This document shows positions 32,779 through 40,280 of a stretch of DNA of 64,000 nucleotides, piece after piece; position 1 is the first letter of the stretch, and each line of letters starts with the position of its first letter. The stretch covers positions 186,001 to 250,000 of the forward strand of contig JAETQY010000001.1 in NCBI GenBank assembly GCA_021770445.1, written 5' to 3'. Below the pieces are notes generated by a model. The model saw only the letters and a list, made by a program, of their open reading frames with translations, had not been told where the DNA came from and made no database searches. The DNA is from Bacillota bacterium (GTDB lineage: Bacteria; Bacillota; Clostridia; Oscillospirales; Oscillospiraceae). The position numbers and the translations under genes are program-made.

Positions 32779-35172
32779 TTATCCAATTACCTGTCGGGCA
32801 ACGTCCACGCTCTCCTTGGCGTCTCTGGCGTAGAAGTCGGCCCCGATCTTCCTGGCGTAGTCGGCGGTGAGCACCGCGCCCCCCACCACCACCTTGCAGG
32901 GGACCTGCTCCTCCCGGAGCAGGCGTATGGTCTGCTCCATGCTGCCCAGGGTGGTAGTCATCAGGGCGGACAGCCCCACCAGGGGGGCCCCGTGCTTTTT
33001 GGCGGCCTCCGCCACGGCGGCGGGCTCCACGTCCTTGCCCAGATCGATCACCGGGTAGCCGTAGTTCTCCAATAACACCTTGACAATGTTCTTGCCAATA
33101 TCATGGATATCCCCCTTGACGGTGGCCAGCACGATGGGAGCCTTGACCACCCTCTCCCCGCCGGGCTGAGCGGACAGTCTCCCTCGGATAACCTCAAAGG
33201 CGGCCTGGGCGGCCCCGGCGGCTTGGATGAGCTGGGGCAGAAACACCTTGCCCGCCTCGAAGTCGGCCCCCACCTTGTCCAGGGCGGGGATGAGCACGCC
33301 GTCCACCACCCCCATGCTGTCCATGGTCTCCAGCAGCCTCCTGGTGGCGGCAGGGGCCTCCCCTTTCAGGCCGGCAATGACAATCTGCTCCAGCGTCCGC
33401 TCCCCGGCGGGGGCGGCAGACTGAGCGGCCCCCGCTCCGGCGGTGATGGAGGTGGACACCGCCGCGTTGGCGTAGGCGGCGATGTAGTCCCGGGCGTCGG
33501 CGTCGATGTTCATCAGCAGGTGGTAGCACCGGACGGCGGCCATCATGGCCTCCAGATTGGGGTTGATGATGGGCAGGTCCAGCCCCATGGTCATGGCCAT
33601 AGTGAGGAAATTCTGGTTCACCAGGGGCCGGGCGGGCAGGCCGAAGGAGATGTTGGACACCCCCAGCACGGTCTTCAGCCCCAGCTCCTTCTTTACCCGA
33701 GACAGGGCCTCCAGGGTCTGGGAGGCCGCCGCCTGCTCCGCCGACACAGTGAGGGTGAGGCAGTCGATGTACACATCCTCTTTTCGGATCCCGTAGTTGA
33801 CCGCCCGGTTCATAATCCGCCGGGCGATATCCAGCCGGTCCAGGGCGGTCTTGGGGATGCCGTTCTTGTCCAGCGTGAGACCCACCACCGCCGCGCCATA
33901 CTTCTTTACCAGGGGCAGGATGGCGTCCAGGGTCTCCTCGTCCCCGTTTACCGAGTTGACAATGGCCTTGCCGCAGTAGACCCGCAGGGCCTTCTCCAAC
34001 ACCTCGGGGCGGGTGGAGTCCAGCTGGAGGGGGGCGTCAGTGACCCCCTGGAGGGCCTTGACCACCTTGACCATCATCCCGGCTTCGTCAATTTCGGGCA
34101 GGCCCACGTTCACGTCTAGAATGTCCGCCCCGGCCTGGGTCTGCTCCAGGGCCTGGGAGAGCATAAAGTCTACATCGTCTCGAAGGAGGGCCTCCTTCAT
34201 CCGCTTCTTGCCGGTGGGGTTGATACGCTCGCCGATGACCCGCACCCGGTCGATGGGGACCGCCTGCACCGGACTGCACACGGCGGCGGGGACGGAGCGG
34301 GGAATTTCTCGGATGGTCCGTCCCTCCAGTGCCGCACACATTTTAGAAATATATTCCGGGGTGGTGCCGCAGCAGCCGCCGTAGCACTTCACCCCCAGCT
34401 CGGTGAGATCGGCCATGGCGGCGGCGAACTGATCCGCCGTAATGTCGTACCCCGCCCCGCCCGGGTCGGGCAGGCCGGCGTTGGGCTTCACCGAGATGGG
34501 CAGAGTGGTCCACCTTGTCAGCTCCTCCACCAGGGCGGGCATCTCCCGTGGACCCAGGGAGCAGTTGACGCCGATGGCGTCCGCCCCCATGCCCTCCAGG
34601 GTGAGGGCGGCACAGGCGGGGGAATGGCCCAGGAAGGTCCGCCCCCGCTCCTCGTAGGTCATGGACACCAGCACGGGCAGGTCGCTGTTCTCCTTCACCG
34701 CCAGCAGGGCGGCCCGGCACTCCTGGAGGTCGGTCATGGTCTCGATCATCACCAGGTCGGCCCCGGCGGAGACGGCGCAGCGCACCTCCTGGGCGAAGAT
34801 ATCCACAGCAGTCTCAAAGTCCAGGGTACCAGTGGGCTCCAGCAGCTGCCCGATGGGCCCCAGGTCCAGGGCCACCAGGGCCTTCCCCTGTGCCGCCTCC
34901 TTTGCAATGGCGATGGAGGGGGGAATCACTTCCTCCACCGTCTTGCCGGTACGGCGCAGCTTCTCCCGGTTGGCCCCGAAGGTGTTGGCGCACAAAATTT
35001 GGGTGCCTGCCTCCACATAAGCGCGGTGGATATCCAGCAGCCAGTCCGGGTGGGCCAACGCGGCCAGCTCTGGGTGCTCCCCCAGTTTGAGCCCCTTGGC
35101 CTGGAGCATGGTGCCCATGCCGCCGTCCAGGATGACGGGGCCGGGGGTCTTTAACAGTTCACGAAATTCCAC
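32779..35172 (-). CDS. metH: Cobalamin-dependent methionine synthase lacking the reactivation domain
   Basis: Moves a methyl group from methyltetrahydrofolate via cobalamin to homocysteine. The order is a homocysteine domain (residues 1-290; zinc ligands in VNCSLGP and YGGCCGTTPEYI), a pterin domain (about 310-570; IGERINPTGKK, DILDVNVGLPEID), and a cobalamin domain (about 600-797; GDIHDIGKNIV with the lower-axial His, ALMTTTLGSM, VVVGGAVLT). At 797 residues it lacks the C-terminal SAM-binding reactivation domain, which the upstream gene encodes separately. The start is GTG 35172, overlapping that gene by 14 bp. Confidence 0.94.
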   Translation of the reverse strand: MEFRELLKTPGPVILDGGMGTMLQAKGLKLGEHPELAALAHPDWLLDIHRAYVEAGTQILCANTFGANREKLRRTGKTVEEVIPPSIAIAKEAAQGKALVALDLGPIGQLLEPTGTLDFETAVDIFAQEVRCAVSAGADLVMIETMTDLQECRAALLAVKENSDLPVLVSMTYEERGRTFLGHSPACAALTLEGMGADAIGVNCSLGPREMPALVEELTRWTTLPISVKPNAGLPDPGGAGYDITADQFAAAMADLTELGVKCYGGCCGTTPEYISKMCAALEGRTIREIPRSVPAAVCSPVQAVPIDRVRVIGERINPTGKKRMKEALLRDDVDFMLSQALEQTQAGADILDVNVGLPEIDEAGMMVKVVKALQGVTDAPLQLDSTRPEVLEKALRVYCGKAIVNSVNGDEETLDAILPLVKKYGAAVVGLTLDKNGIPKTALDRLDIARRIMNRAVNYGIRKEDVYIDCLTLTVSAEQAAASQTLEALSRVKKELGLKTVLGVSNISFGLPARPLVNQNFLTMAMTMGLDLPIINPNLEAMMAAVRCYHLLMNIDADARDYIAAYANAAVSTSITAGAGAAQSAAPAGERTLEQIVIAGLKGEAPAATRRLLETMDSMGVVDGVLIPALDKVGADFEAGKVFLPQLIQAAGAAQAAFEVIRGRLSAQPGGERVVKAPIVLATVKGDIHDIGKNIVKVLLENYGYPVIDLGKDVEPAAVAEAAKKHGAPLVGLSALMTTTLGSMEQTIRLLREEQVPCKVVVGGAVLTADYARKIGADFYARDAKESVDVARQVIG

Positions 35173-35833
35173 AGTGTCCGCCCGCCTTTCGGTATTGACA
35201 GCTCCCCTGGGCGGGACAGCCCAGGCAGCTGCGTTTGGTTTGTTCGATGTCTCCCTCGGCCACCCCCAGAATGGCGGTCACCGACTTCCGGGGGGTGAGC
35301 AGATGGGTCTGGGTGGCGCACAGCCCCACCCGCCGGGGGGCGTCCAATAGGTCCAACAGGGGCCCTTGGACCTCCAGAGGCAGGTCGCCGTAGCCCGGGC
35401 TGTACCGGAAAGGGAAGGAACAGCCAGGGAATTCCCCCTGCAGCTCCCCCTCGATCTGGTCGCAGACCTCCTCCACTGCCGCGGAGGCGCAGCAGTCCAG
35501 AGTCAGCGCCCGCCCCATGTCCAGCCGCTCCGCCCGGCGGATGAGGGCGTCCACCTCCGCCCCCAAAGTGGCGCAAAAGACCACAGCCCGCCCGCAGCCG
35601 GTCAAGTGGGCTTTCAGGTCCTCCCCGGGCAGCAGCAGGCCGCCCGCCAGTCGGACGCCGCCCTCCTCAAGAGCGATCTCCACCGTCCGCCAGCTCCACC
35701 GGGGACGGACAGTCCCCAGCAGCTCCCGGGCACAGGCCTCCACCTGAGCCCGGAGAAACCCGTCCGCCTTCTCCGGCGGACAGCCCATGTACCGCAGGAC
35801 CTCGTCAATGTTCAGTTGGGTAACTTTAATCAT
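35159..35833 (-). CDS. Methionine synthase reactivation-domain protein with a Cys-rich tail
   Basis: A 224-residue protein resembling the SAM-binding activation domain of MetH, which remethylates oxidised cobalamin. The signature RYSPGYGDLPLEVQ and the preceding CASAAVEEVCDQIEGEL match that domain. The C-terminus adds a cysteine cluster (CLGCPAQGSC, then HC eleven residues on), which could bind an Fe-S cluster and supply electrons; that is inference. It overlaps metH by 14 bp, implying translational coupling. Its ribosome binding site (GGAGGGAG) is part of the adjacent repeat. Confidence 0.87.
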   Translation of the reverse strand: MIKVTQLNIDEVLRYMGCPPEKADGFLRAQVEACARELLGTVRPRWSWRTVEIALEEGGVRLAGGLLLPGEDLKAHLTGCGRAVVFCATLGAEVDALIRRAERLDMGRALTLDCCASAAVEEVCDQIEGELQGEFPGCSFPFRYSPGYGDLPLEVQGPLLDLLDAPRRVGLCATQTHLLTPRKSVTAILGVAEGDIEQTKRSCLGCPAQGSCQYRKAGGHCGIS

Positions 35834-35836
35834 GGT

Positions 35837-35944
35837 AACTCCCTCCGTCGCGGCTCCGCCGCGCCACCTCCCTCTTAGAGGGAGGCTTTTTAGGCTCCCT
35901 CTCTGAGGGAGCTGTCAGCCCGACAGGGCTGACTGAGGGAGTTT
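35837..35944 (-). repeat. Double-hairpin repeat (CTCCCTC family, copy 2: modules B then A on the minus strand)
   Basis: Read on the minus strand: module B (35944-35892) then module A (35888-35837). Compared with copy 1 at 24010 the central stem is CGCGGC-GGA-GCCGCG instead of CACGGC-GAA-GCCGTG, and the B stem is CAGCCC-TGT-CGGGCTG instead of CAGCC-TTA-CGGCTG. Both keep pairing. It fills the whole gap between asnA and the reactivation gene, and its end supplies the latter's ribosome binding site. Confidence 0.8.
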
Positions 35945-36957
35945 TACAGCAGGGTGATCCCTGCCGCCTCGGCGGCGGCCATGTTGGCCTCGTCCCACAG
36001 GGAGGACTGGACCTCGCCGATGTGGGCCTTGCCCAGCAGCAGCATGGACACTCGGCTCTGGCCAATGCCGCCCCCCATGGTGAGGGGCAGCTCCCCATTG
36101 AGCAGCATCTTATGGAAGGGCAGCTCCCGGCGCCCTTCGCAGCCGGCCAGCTTGAGCTGGCGGTCCAAACTCTCCTCATCCACCCGGATGCCCATGGAGG
36201 ACAGCTCGAAGGAGCGGCTCCCTACGCTGTCCCACACCAGCAGGTCGCCGTTCAGGTCCCAGTCGTCGTAGTCGGGGGCCCGGCCGTCGTGGGGCTTGCC
36301 GGAGCGCAGCTTGCCGCCGATGCCCATCAGGAAGGTGGTGGGGTGGTCCTTCACATAGGCGTCCTCCCGCTCCTTGGGGGTCAGGCCAGGGAACAGGTCC
36401 TCCAACTCCTGGGTGGTGACAAAGGCCACGTCGGTGGACACCTGGGGCAGCACGTTCAGCTGGGGGAACACCGTGCGCAGGAAGGACTGGGTCTCAAAGA
36501 GAGCGTTGACAATGGAGCACACTGTCTTTTTTAGAAAGTCGGTGTTCCGCTCCTCCCGGGTGATGATCTTCTCCCAGTCCCACTGGTCCACATAGGCGGA
36601 GTGGAGGGAGTCCAGCTCCTCGTCCCGGCGGATGGCGTTCATGTTGGTGTACAGCCCCTCCCCCGCGTGGAACTGGTAGCGCTTCAGGGCCAGACGCTTC
36701 CACTTGGCCAGGGAGTGGACCACAGCGGCGTCCCCCTCCACCCCGTTAATGTCGAAGGCCACCGCCCGCTCCACGCCGTTCAGGTCGTCGTTCAAACCGG
36801 AGGACACCGCTACAAACAAGGGGGCGGACACCCGGTGCAGGCGCAGGGCTCCGGCCAGCTTGTCGGCGAAAAGCCGGTTGCCCAGGTCGATGGCCCGCTG
36901 GGTCTCGTAGATGGACAGCAGGGGCTTGTACCCCTGGGGAAGACGCATATCTTTCAT
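35944..36957 (-). CDS. asnA: Aspartate-ammonia ligase (asparagine synthetase A)
   Basis: Makes asparagine from aspartate, ammonia and ATP; 337 residues with a class II aminoacyl-tRNA-synthetase-like fold. Motifs include LHRVSAPLFVAVSSGLNDDL at the substrate site, KWKRLALKRYQFHAGEGLYT, VDQWDWEKI and the C-terminal LTMGGGIGQSRVSMLLL. The start is ATG 36957 (MKDMRLPQG), preceded by AAAGGAGC. A promoter and a perfect hairpin stand upstream; no T-box is visible there. Confidence 0.96.
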   Translation of the reverse strand: MKDMRLPQGYKPLLSIYETQRAIDLGNRLFADKLAGALRLHRVSAPLFVAVSSGLNDDLNGVERAVAFDINGVEGDAAVVHSLAKWKRLALKRYQFHAGEGLYTNMNAIRRDEELDSLHSAYVDQWDWEKIITREERNTDFLKKTVCSIVNALFETQSFLRTVFPQLNVLPQVSTDVAFVTTQELEDLFPGLTPKEREDAYVKDHPTTFLMGIGGKLRSGKPHDGRAPDYDDWDLNGDLLVWDSVGSRSFELSSMGIRVDEESLDRQLKLAGCEGRRELPFHKMLLNGELPLTMGGGIGQSRVSMLLLGKAHIGEVQSSLWDEANMAAAEAAGITLL

Positions 36958-36975
36958 AAAAAAGCTCCTTTTGTG

Positions 36976-37000
36976 GTTCCGCTCCCTCCGGGAGCGGAAC
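36976..37000. repeat. Hairpin in the asnA leader (5'-UTR hairpin family, copy 3)
   Basis: GTTCCGCTCCC-TCC-GGGAGCGGAAC, a perfect 11-bp stem with a 3-nt loop, between the asnA promoter and its ribosome binding site. It has the same layout as the copies at 3370, 17621 and 54111. Confidence 0.7.
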
Positions 37001-37032
37001 GCTGAAATAAAATAAGGGAATTGGATTTTCCC

Positions 37033-37061
37033 ATTATACTCGCTGGAGGACAGAATTGCAA
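37033..37061 (-). promoter_or_regulatory. Promoter for asnA
   Basis: On the minus strand TTGCAA (37061-37056), a 17-nt spacer, TATAAT (37038-37033). Confidence 0.7.
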
Positions 37062-37102
37062 TAAAAAACCATCCCCTCAGGGAGGGGACGGCTTTGTACA
37101 AA

Positions 37103-37633
37103 TCATGCAATGGAGTAGCTCCCCCGCACCAGCAGCTTCGCGTCGGCGGAGGCGGTGAGGGTGCGGTCGGCGATGGTGGCCATGTACAGATGGTTTTTTG
37201 TCAGGGACGTACCACTGCCCACCGTCCCCCCGGAGGACAGGTCGATGAGAGCGGGAGAGGTATTGGCCTTGACTGTGGCGGAGCCCACCCGGAGCAGCAG
37301 CTCACAGCCCACCCCCAGAGACATGACCTGTCCCTTGGTCATGGACACCAGCGTATAGGAGGCGGAGCCGCCGGAGGTGCCCTGTCCCGCCTGCTGCTTG
37401 TACTGGTTGATCTGATCGGTGAGATTCTGCTCCAGTTCTTTCTGCTTGGCGGCGGTCTTGTCCTCCACCTGCTTGATGATCTGGGGCAGGGCGGTCTGGT
37501 TCAGGTAGCTCAGGGTGACCAGGGGGTCGCTCTGGTCTCCTCCCGCAGCCAGGGCCGCGCCGGTGCCCAGCAGAACGGCGGACAGGGCCAGGGCCCCCAG
37601 GCGGATCGTCCAACGCTTGTCCGGTTTTTTCAT
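37103..37633 (-). CDS. Exported protein of unknown function
   Basis: 176 residues. A signal peptide is clear (basic MKKPDKRWTIR, then LGALALSAVLLGTGAALAAG). A coiled-coil-like segment (QIIKQVEDKTAAKQKELEQN) is followed by a beta-rich C-terminal half with VGCELLLRVGSATV, PALIDLSSGG and the ending LLVRGSYSIA. I recall this C-terminal pattern in clostridial exported proteins without an assigned role. GAGGAG precedes the ATG. It lies between mazF and asnA on the same strand. Confidence 0.8.
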   Translation of the reverse strand: MKKPDKRWTIRLGALALSAVLLGTGAALAAGGDQSDPLVTLSYLNQTALPQIIKQVEDKTAAKQKELEQNLTDQINQYKQQAGQGTSGGSASYTLVSMTKGQVMSLGVGCELLLRVGSATVKANTSPALIDLSSGGTVGSGTSLTKNHLYMATIADRTLTASADAKLLVRGSYSIA

Positions 37634-37649
37634 GATGTTTCTCCTCTTA

Positions 37650-37732
37650 TGTAGGGGCCGCCGCCCTCGGCGGCCCGCCTGAGTTGATATTGCTCACGAG
37701 AAGACGGGGCGGCGAGGGCGCCGCCCCCTGCA
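37650..37732. repeat. TGTAGGGGC element, copy 2 with a worn right end
   Basis: The left end, TGTAGGGGCCGCCGCC-CTC-GGCGGCCCGCCT, is nearly identical to that at 29540. The expected right end is only loosely recognisable as CGCCGCCCCCTGCA. It sits between mazF and the exported-protein gene. Confidence 0.6.
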
Positions 37733-37762
37733 GAGCCCGACATTCCCATCGGGCCGCCGCGT

Positions 37763-38134
37763 TTATACCATCGTCTCCGGGTGGAGGCCGAAGCTCACCG
37801 CGATGGCGGCGTCCACCTGCTTCATCACGCCGTCGTCCAGCCGGCCCATCTTCTCTCGCAGGCGCCGTTTGTCCAGGGTACGCACCTGCTCCAGCAGAAT
37901 CACCGACTCCTTAGGCAGGCCGCAGCTCAAGGGCGCCACCGAGATGTGGGTGGGCAGCCGGGCCTTCCCGGTCTGAGAGGTGATGGCCGCGGCAATGACC
38001 GTGGGGCTGTGCCGGTTGCCGGTATCGTTTTGCACGATCAGGACAGGGCGCACGCCCCCCTGCTCGCTGCCCACCACGGGGCTAAGATCGGCGTAGAAAA
38101 TGTCGCCTCGTTTCACGCTGTTATCCAAGTACAC
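37763..38134 (-). CDS. mazF: MazF/NdoA-type endoribonuclease toxin without an adjacent antitoxin
   Basis: A 123-residue PemK/MazF-fold mRNA interferase. [47 protein letters not shown] and [16 protein letters not shown] closely follow B. subtilis NdoA (EndoA), which cuts UACAU. The likely start is GTG 38134 with GGAG upstream; GTG at 38116 (VKRGDIF) is an alternative. In B. subtilis the antitoxin gene ndoAI lies between alr and ndoA. Here the 289-bp gap contains no convincing antitoxin frame, only an inverted repeat. Confidence 0.93.
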   Translation of the reverse strand: MYLDNSVKRGDIFYADLSPVVGSEQGGVRPVLIVQNDTGNRHSPTVIAAAITSQTGKARLPTHISVAPLSCGLPKESVILLEQVRTLDKRRLREKMGRLDDGVMKQVDAAIAVSFGLHPETMV

Positions 38135-38150
38135 TCACACTCCGCTGGAA

Positions 38151-38199
38151 GATAGCACTGCGTTACAGCCGAAGTAGTCGTATGTAACGCTGTACTATG
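38151..38199. promoter_or_regulatory. Long imperfect inverted repeat upstream of mazF
   Basis: GATAGCACTGCGTTACA (38151-38167) and TGTAACGCTGTACTATG (38183-38199) are inverted with 14 of 17 positions matching; the inner 8 bp (GCGTTACA/TGTAACGC) are perfect, with a 15-nt spacer. It lies 16 bp before the mazF start and could be an operator or an mRNA hairpin covering the start region. The remaining 38200-38423 shows no gene. Confidence 0.55.
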
Positions 38200-38423
38200 A
38201 TTCTCCCACGGGGCGGCGGGCCTTATACCTCTCTTGGAAAAAGAATTTGAGCTTTTATATGGCCACAGATGGACCCCGGCCCACTCCAAAGCGCCCGCCG
38301 CGCCCCGCAAACCCGGGGGCTCACGCCCCCGCGCTCCAACTCATCCTATGTTGGGACGGGCCGGCAGGTCACGGGGCTGGACAGGCAGCGCAAATGCCTG
38401 TCCACAGGCTTTCGGGCGGTTTT

Positions 38424-39581
38424 TCAGACGATCCGGGTTCCGTTCTCCCAATAGACCCGGGGAACCCGGCCACTGACGCGGCAGACCAATTCGTCGGTGA
38501 TGGTGCCGGCCAGCTCGGCGATCCGGTTCAGGTCCCGGTCGTAGACCACCGCCGTGTCCCCCGCCTTCACCTGGGGCAGGGCGGTGACATCGGCCATGCA
38601 CATATCCATACAGATGCGGCCCAGAATGGGACAGGGAGTGCCGTGGAGCTTCACCTGTAGCTTGTTGGACAGGGAGCGGGGCAGGCCGTCGGCGTAGCCG
38701 ATGGACAGCACCGCGATGCGGGACTCACGGGTCAGGGTGGCGGTACAGCCGTAGCCCAGCTTGGCCCCCACAGGCATGGTGCGCACCGAGGTGACCCGGG
38801 CCTTCAGGGTCATCACGGGCATCAGCCGGGGCTCCCCTCTGATTTCGCTGGCCGGGTCTGGGTAGTGGCCGTAGAGGGCGATGCCGGGGCGGACCATATT
38901 CATGTGTGTCCAAGGATAGTTTAACACAGCCGCGCTGGAGGCGCAATGGTAATTTTTCAGGTGGATGCCCGCCTGTTCCAGGGTAGTCCGGGCCTCCTGG
39001 AAGCGGCGGCCCTGGAGCTCGGTGTAGTCCACGTCCTCGTCCGCCGTGGCGAAGTGGGTGTACAGCCCCTCTGCCCGCAGGCCGGGCAGGGCGCACAGGG
39101 CCTTGATCTCCTCTACAGTGGTGGCCTGGCTGCCCTCACGCCACATGAAGCCCAGCCGGCCCATGCCGGTGTCCAGCTTGATGTGGATGGACAGCTCCTT
39201 CCCCGCGACCTGGGCGGCGGCGGACAGAGCCCGGCCCAGCTCCAGGTCGCCCACCGTCTGGGTGACGTCATACTCCAGCAGGTCGTCGGCCAGCTCCACC
39301 GGCGTCTGGCCCAGGCAGAGAATGGGGATGGTCACCCCCGCCTGACGCAGCTCCACCGCCTCGGCCAGGCAGGCCACGGCCAGCATCTCCGCCCCTAGCT
39401 CCTGGAGCTTGCGACCCACGGCCACAGCCCCATGGCCGTAGGCGTTGGCCTTCACCATGCCCAGCAGCTTCACTGGGTCGCCCCCCTCCCGGCGGGTCCA
39501 GTCCCGGATGGCATGGTAGTTGTGGGCCAGGGCGTCCAGGTCGATGTCCACCCAGGCGCGGGTCTCTCGTTTGTTTGTCAT
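38424..39581 (-). CDS. alr: Alanine racemase
   Basis: A PLP enzyme making D-alanine for peptidoglycan; 385 residues. The PLP-binding Lys is in GMVKANAYGHGA, the second catalytic base Tyr is in KLGYGCTATL, and MVRPGIALYG and SIGYADGLPR are family blocks. It follows the lipoprotein gene by 21 bp and precedes mazF, the same order as ydcC-alr-ndo in Bacillus. Confidence 0.96.
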   Translation of the reverse strand: MTNKRETRAWVDIDLDALAHNYHAIRDWTRREGGDPVKLLGMVKANAYGHGAVAVGRKLQELGAEMLAVACLAEAVELRQAGVTIPILCLGQTPVELADDLLEYDVTQTVGDLELGRALSAAAQVAGKELSIHIKLDTGMGRLGFMWREGSQATTVEEIKALCALPGLRAEGLYTHFATADEDVDYTELQGRRFQEARTTLEQAGIHLKNYHCASSAAVLNYPWTHMNMVRPGIALYGHYPDPASEIRGEPRLMPVMTLKARVTSVRTMPVGAKLGYGCTATLTRESRIAVLSIGYADGLPRSLSNKLQVKLHGTPCPILGRICMDMCMADVTALPQVKAGDTAVVYDRDLNRIAELAGTITDELVCRVSGRVPRVYWENGTRIV

Positions 39582-39602
39582 TGGTATGCCCCTCTCTATT
39601 CT

Positions 39603-40184
39603 CTAATTACTCGTAAAATCGGAAAACTCGCATAAGATCACCCGGAAACCGTCCGAGGAAATTTCCCCCCGGGTCAGAGCGTGGGTGGCGGCGTCAAACC
39701 ACAGGGCGGTCTCAGTGCCCGTACCGGGGGAACCGGCCGGGTCGCCGCAGTCCACCCGGAGAACAGCCCCGTCCTCCTCCAGGGCGCAGGCGGTGATGTA
39801 GCCGGACTTCGCCGCCTCCAACAGGGCCGGCACGGCGGAGACCGGAGTGAGGCCGTTCTCGTCCAGAGGGCCGGTCTCCACACAGACGCCGTCAAACTCC
39901 AGCAGGTTCTCCCCCCCGGTCATCCGGGCGGTGAGACCCGCCACCGTCTCTGGGGCGGAGAGGGTGAGGGCGGTCTCCTCCCCGCTCACCGCCACGGCCA
40001 ACTCGTACTGGTATACCCGCTGGCCGTAGTCGGCGGTAATGGCGGCCCGGGCGGCGCACCCGTCCATGGCCAGGTACTCCCCCCGGATGGCCAGGGCCAG
40101 CTCCTCCGCCTCACTCACCCCCGCCTTGCCACAGCCGGCGAGGAGGAGGGTCGTCATTAGTACGCAAACCAGACATTTGCGCAC
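39603..40184 (-). CDS. Lipoprotein in the YdcC/GerS position next to alr
   Basis: A 193-residue lipoprotein with signal MRKCLVCVLMTTLLLAGCGK and lipobox LLAGC. The mature part has beta-strand-like segments (QRVYQYELAVAVSG, ALWFDAATHALTRGEI) suggestive of a LolA-like fold. In Bacillus the lipoprotein YdcC, and in Clostridioides difficile the germination lipoprotein GerS, sit directly upstream of alr. The gene order suggests the same family, but this protein is shorter and I cannot show homology. Germination or cortex-modification roles are therefore only a possibility. Confidence 0.75.
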   Translation of the reverse strand: MRKCLVCVLMTTLLLAGCGKAGVSEAEELALAIRGEYLAMDGCAARAAITADYGQRVYQYELAVAVSGEETALTLSAPETVAGLTARMTGGENLLEFDGVCVETGPLDENGLTPVSAVPALLEAAKSGYITACALEEDGAVLRVDCGDPAGSPGTGTETALWFDAATHALTRGEISSDGFRVILCEFSDFTSN

Positions 40185-40218
40185 GGTGGTACCTCCGTTT
40201 TACGATGGGTTTGTTGTT

Positions 40219-40262
40219 CTTTCCTTTTGAAAAAGGAAAGAACCAAAGGAAAACTTTGGCGA
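40219..40262. repeat. TTTCCTTT-GAAA-AAGGAAA hairpin repeat, copy 1
   Basis: TTCTTTCCTTTT-GAA-AAAGGAAAGAA, followed by CCAAAGGAAAACTTTGG, a second small palindrome. A related pair is at 46170-46202. It lies in the 96-bp gap between nnrED and the lipoprotein gene. Confidence 0.6.
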
Positions 40263-40280
40263 AAAACTTCGTTTTTCTTC

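Noticed and set aside
36958-37102. A T-box or other riboswitch before asnA
   Set aside because: Only a promoter and one short hairpin are present; no T-box consensus sequence.
38113-38310. A 65-codon frame upstream of mazF as a possible antitoxin
   Set aside because: It overlaps the mazF start, has no ribbon-helix-helix or AbrB-like character and no good ribosome binding site.
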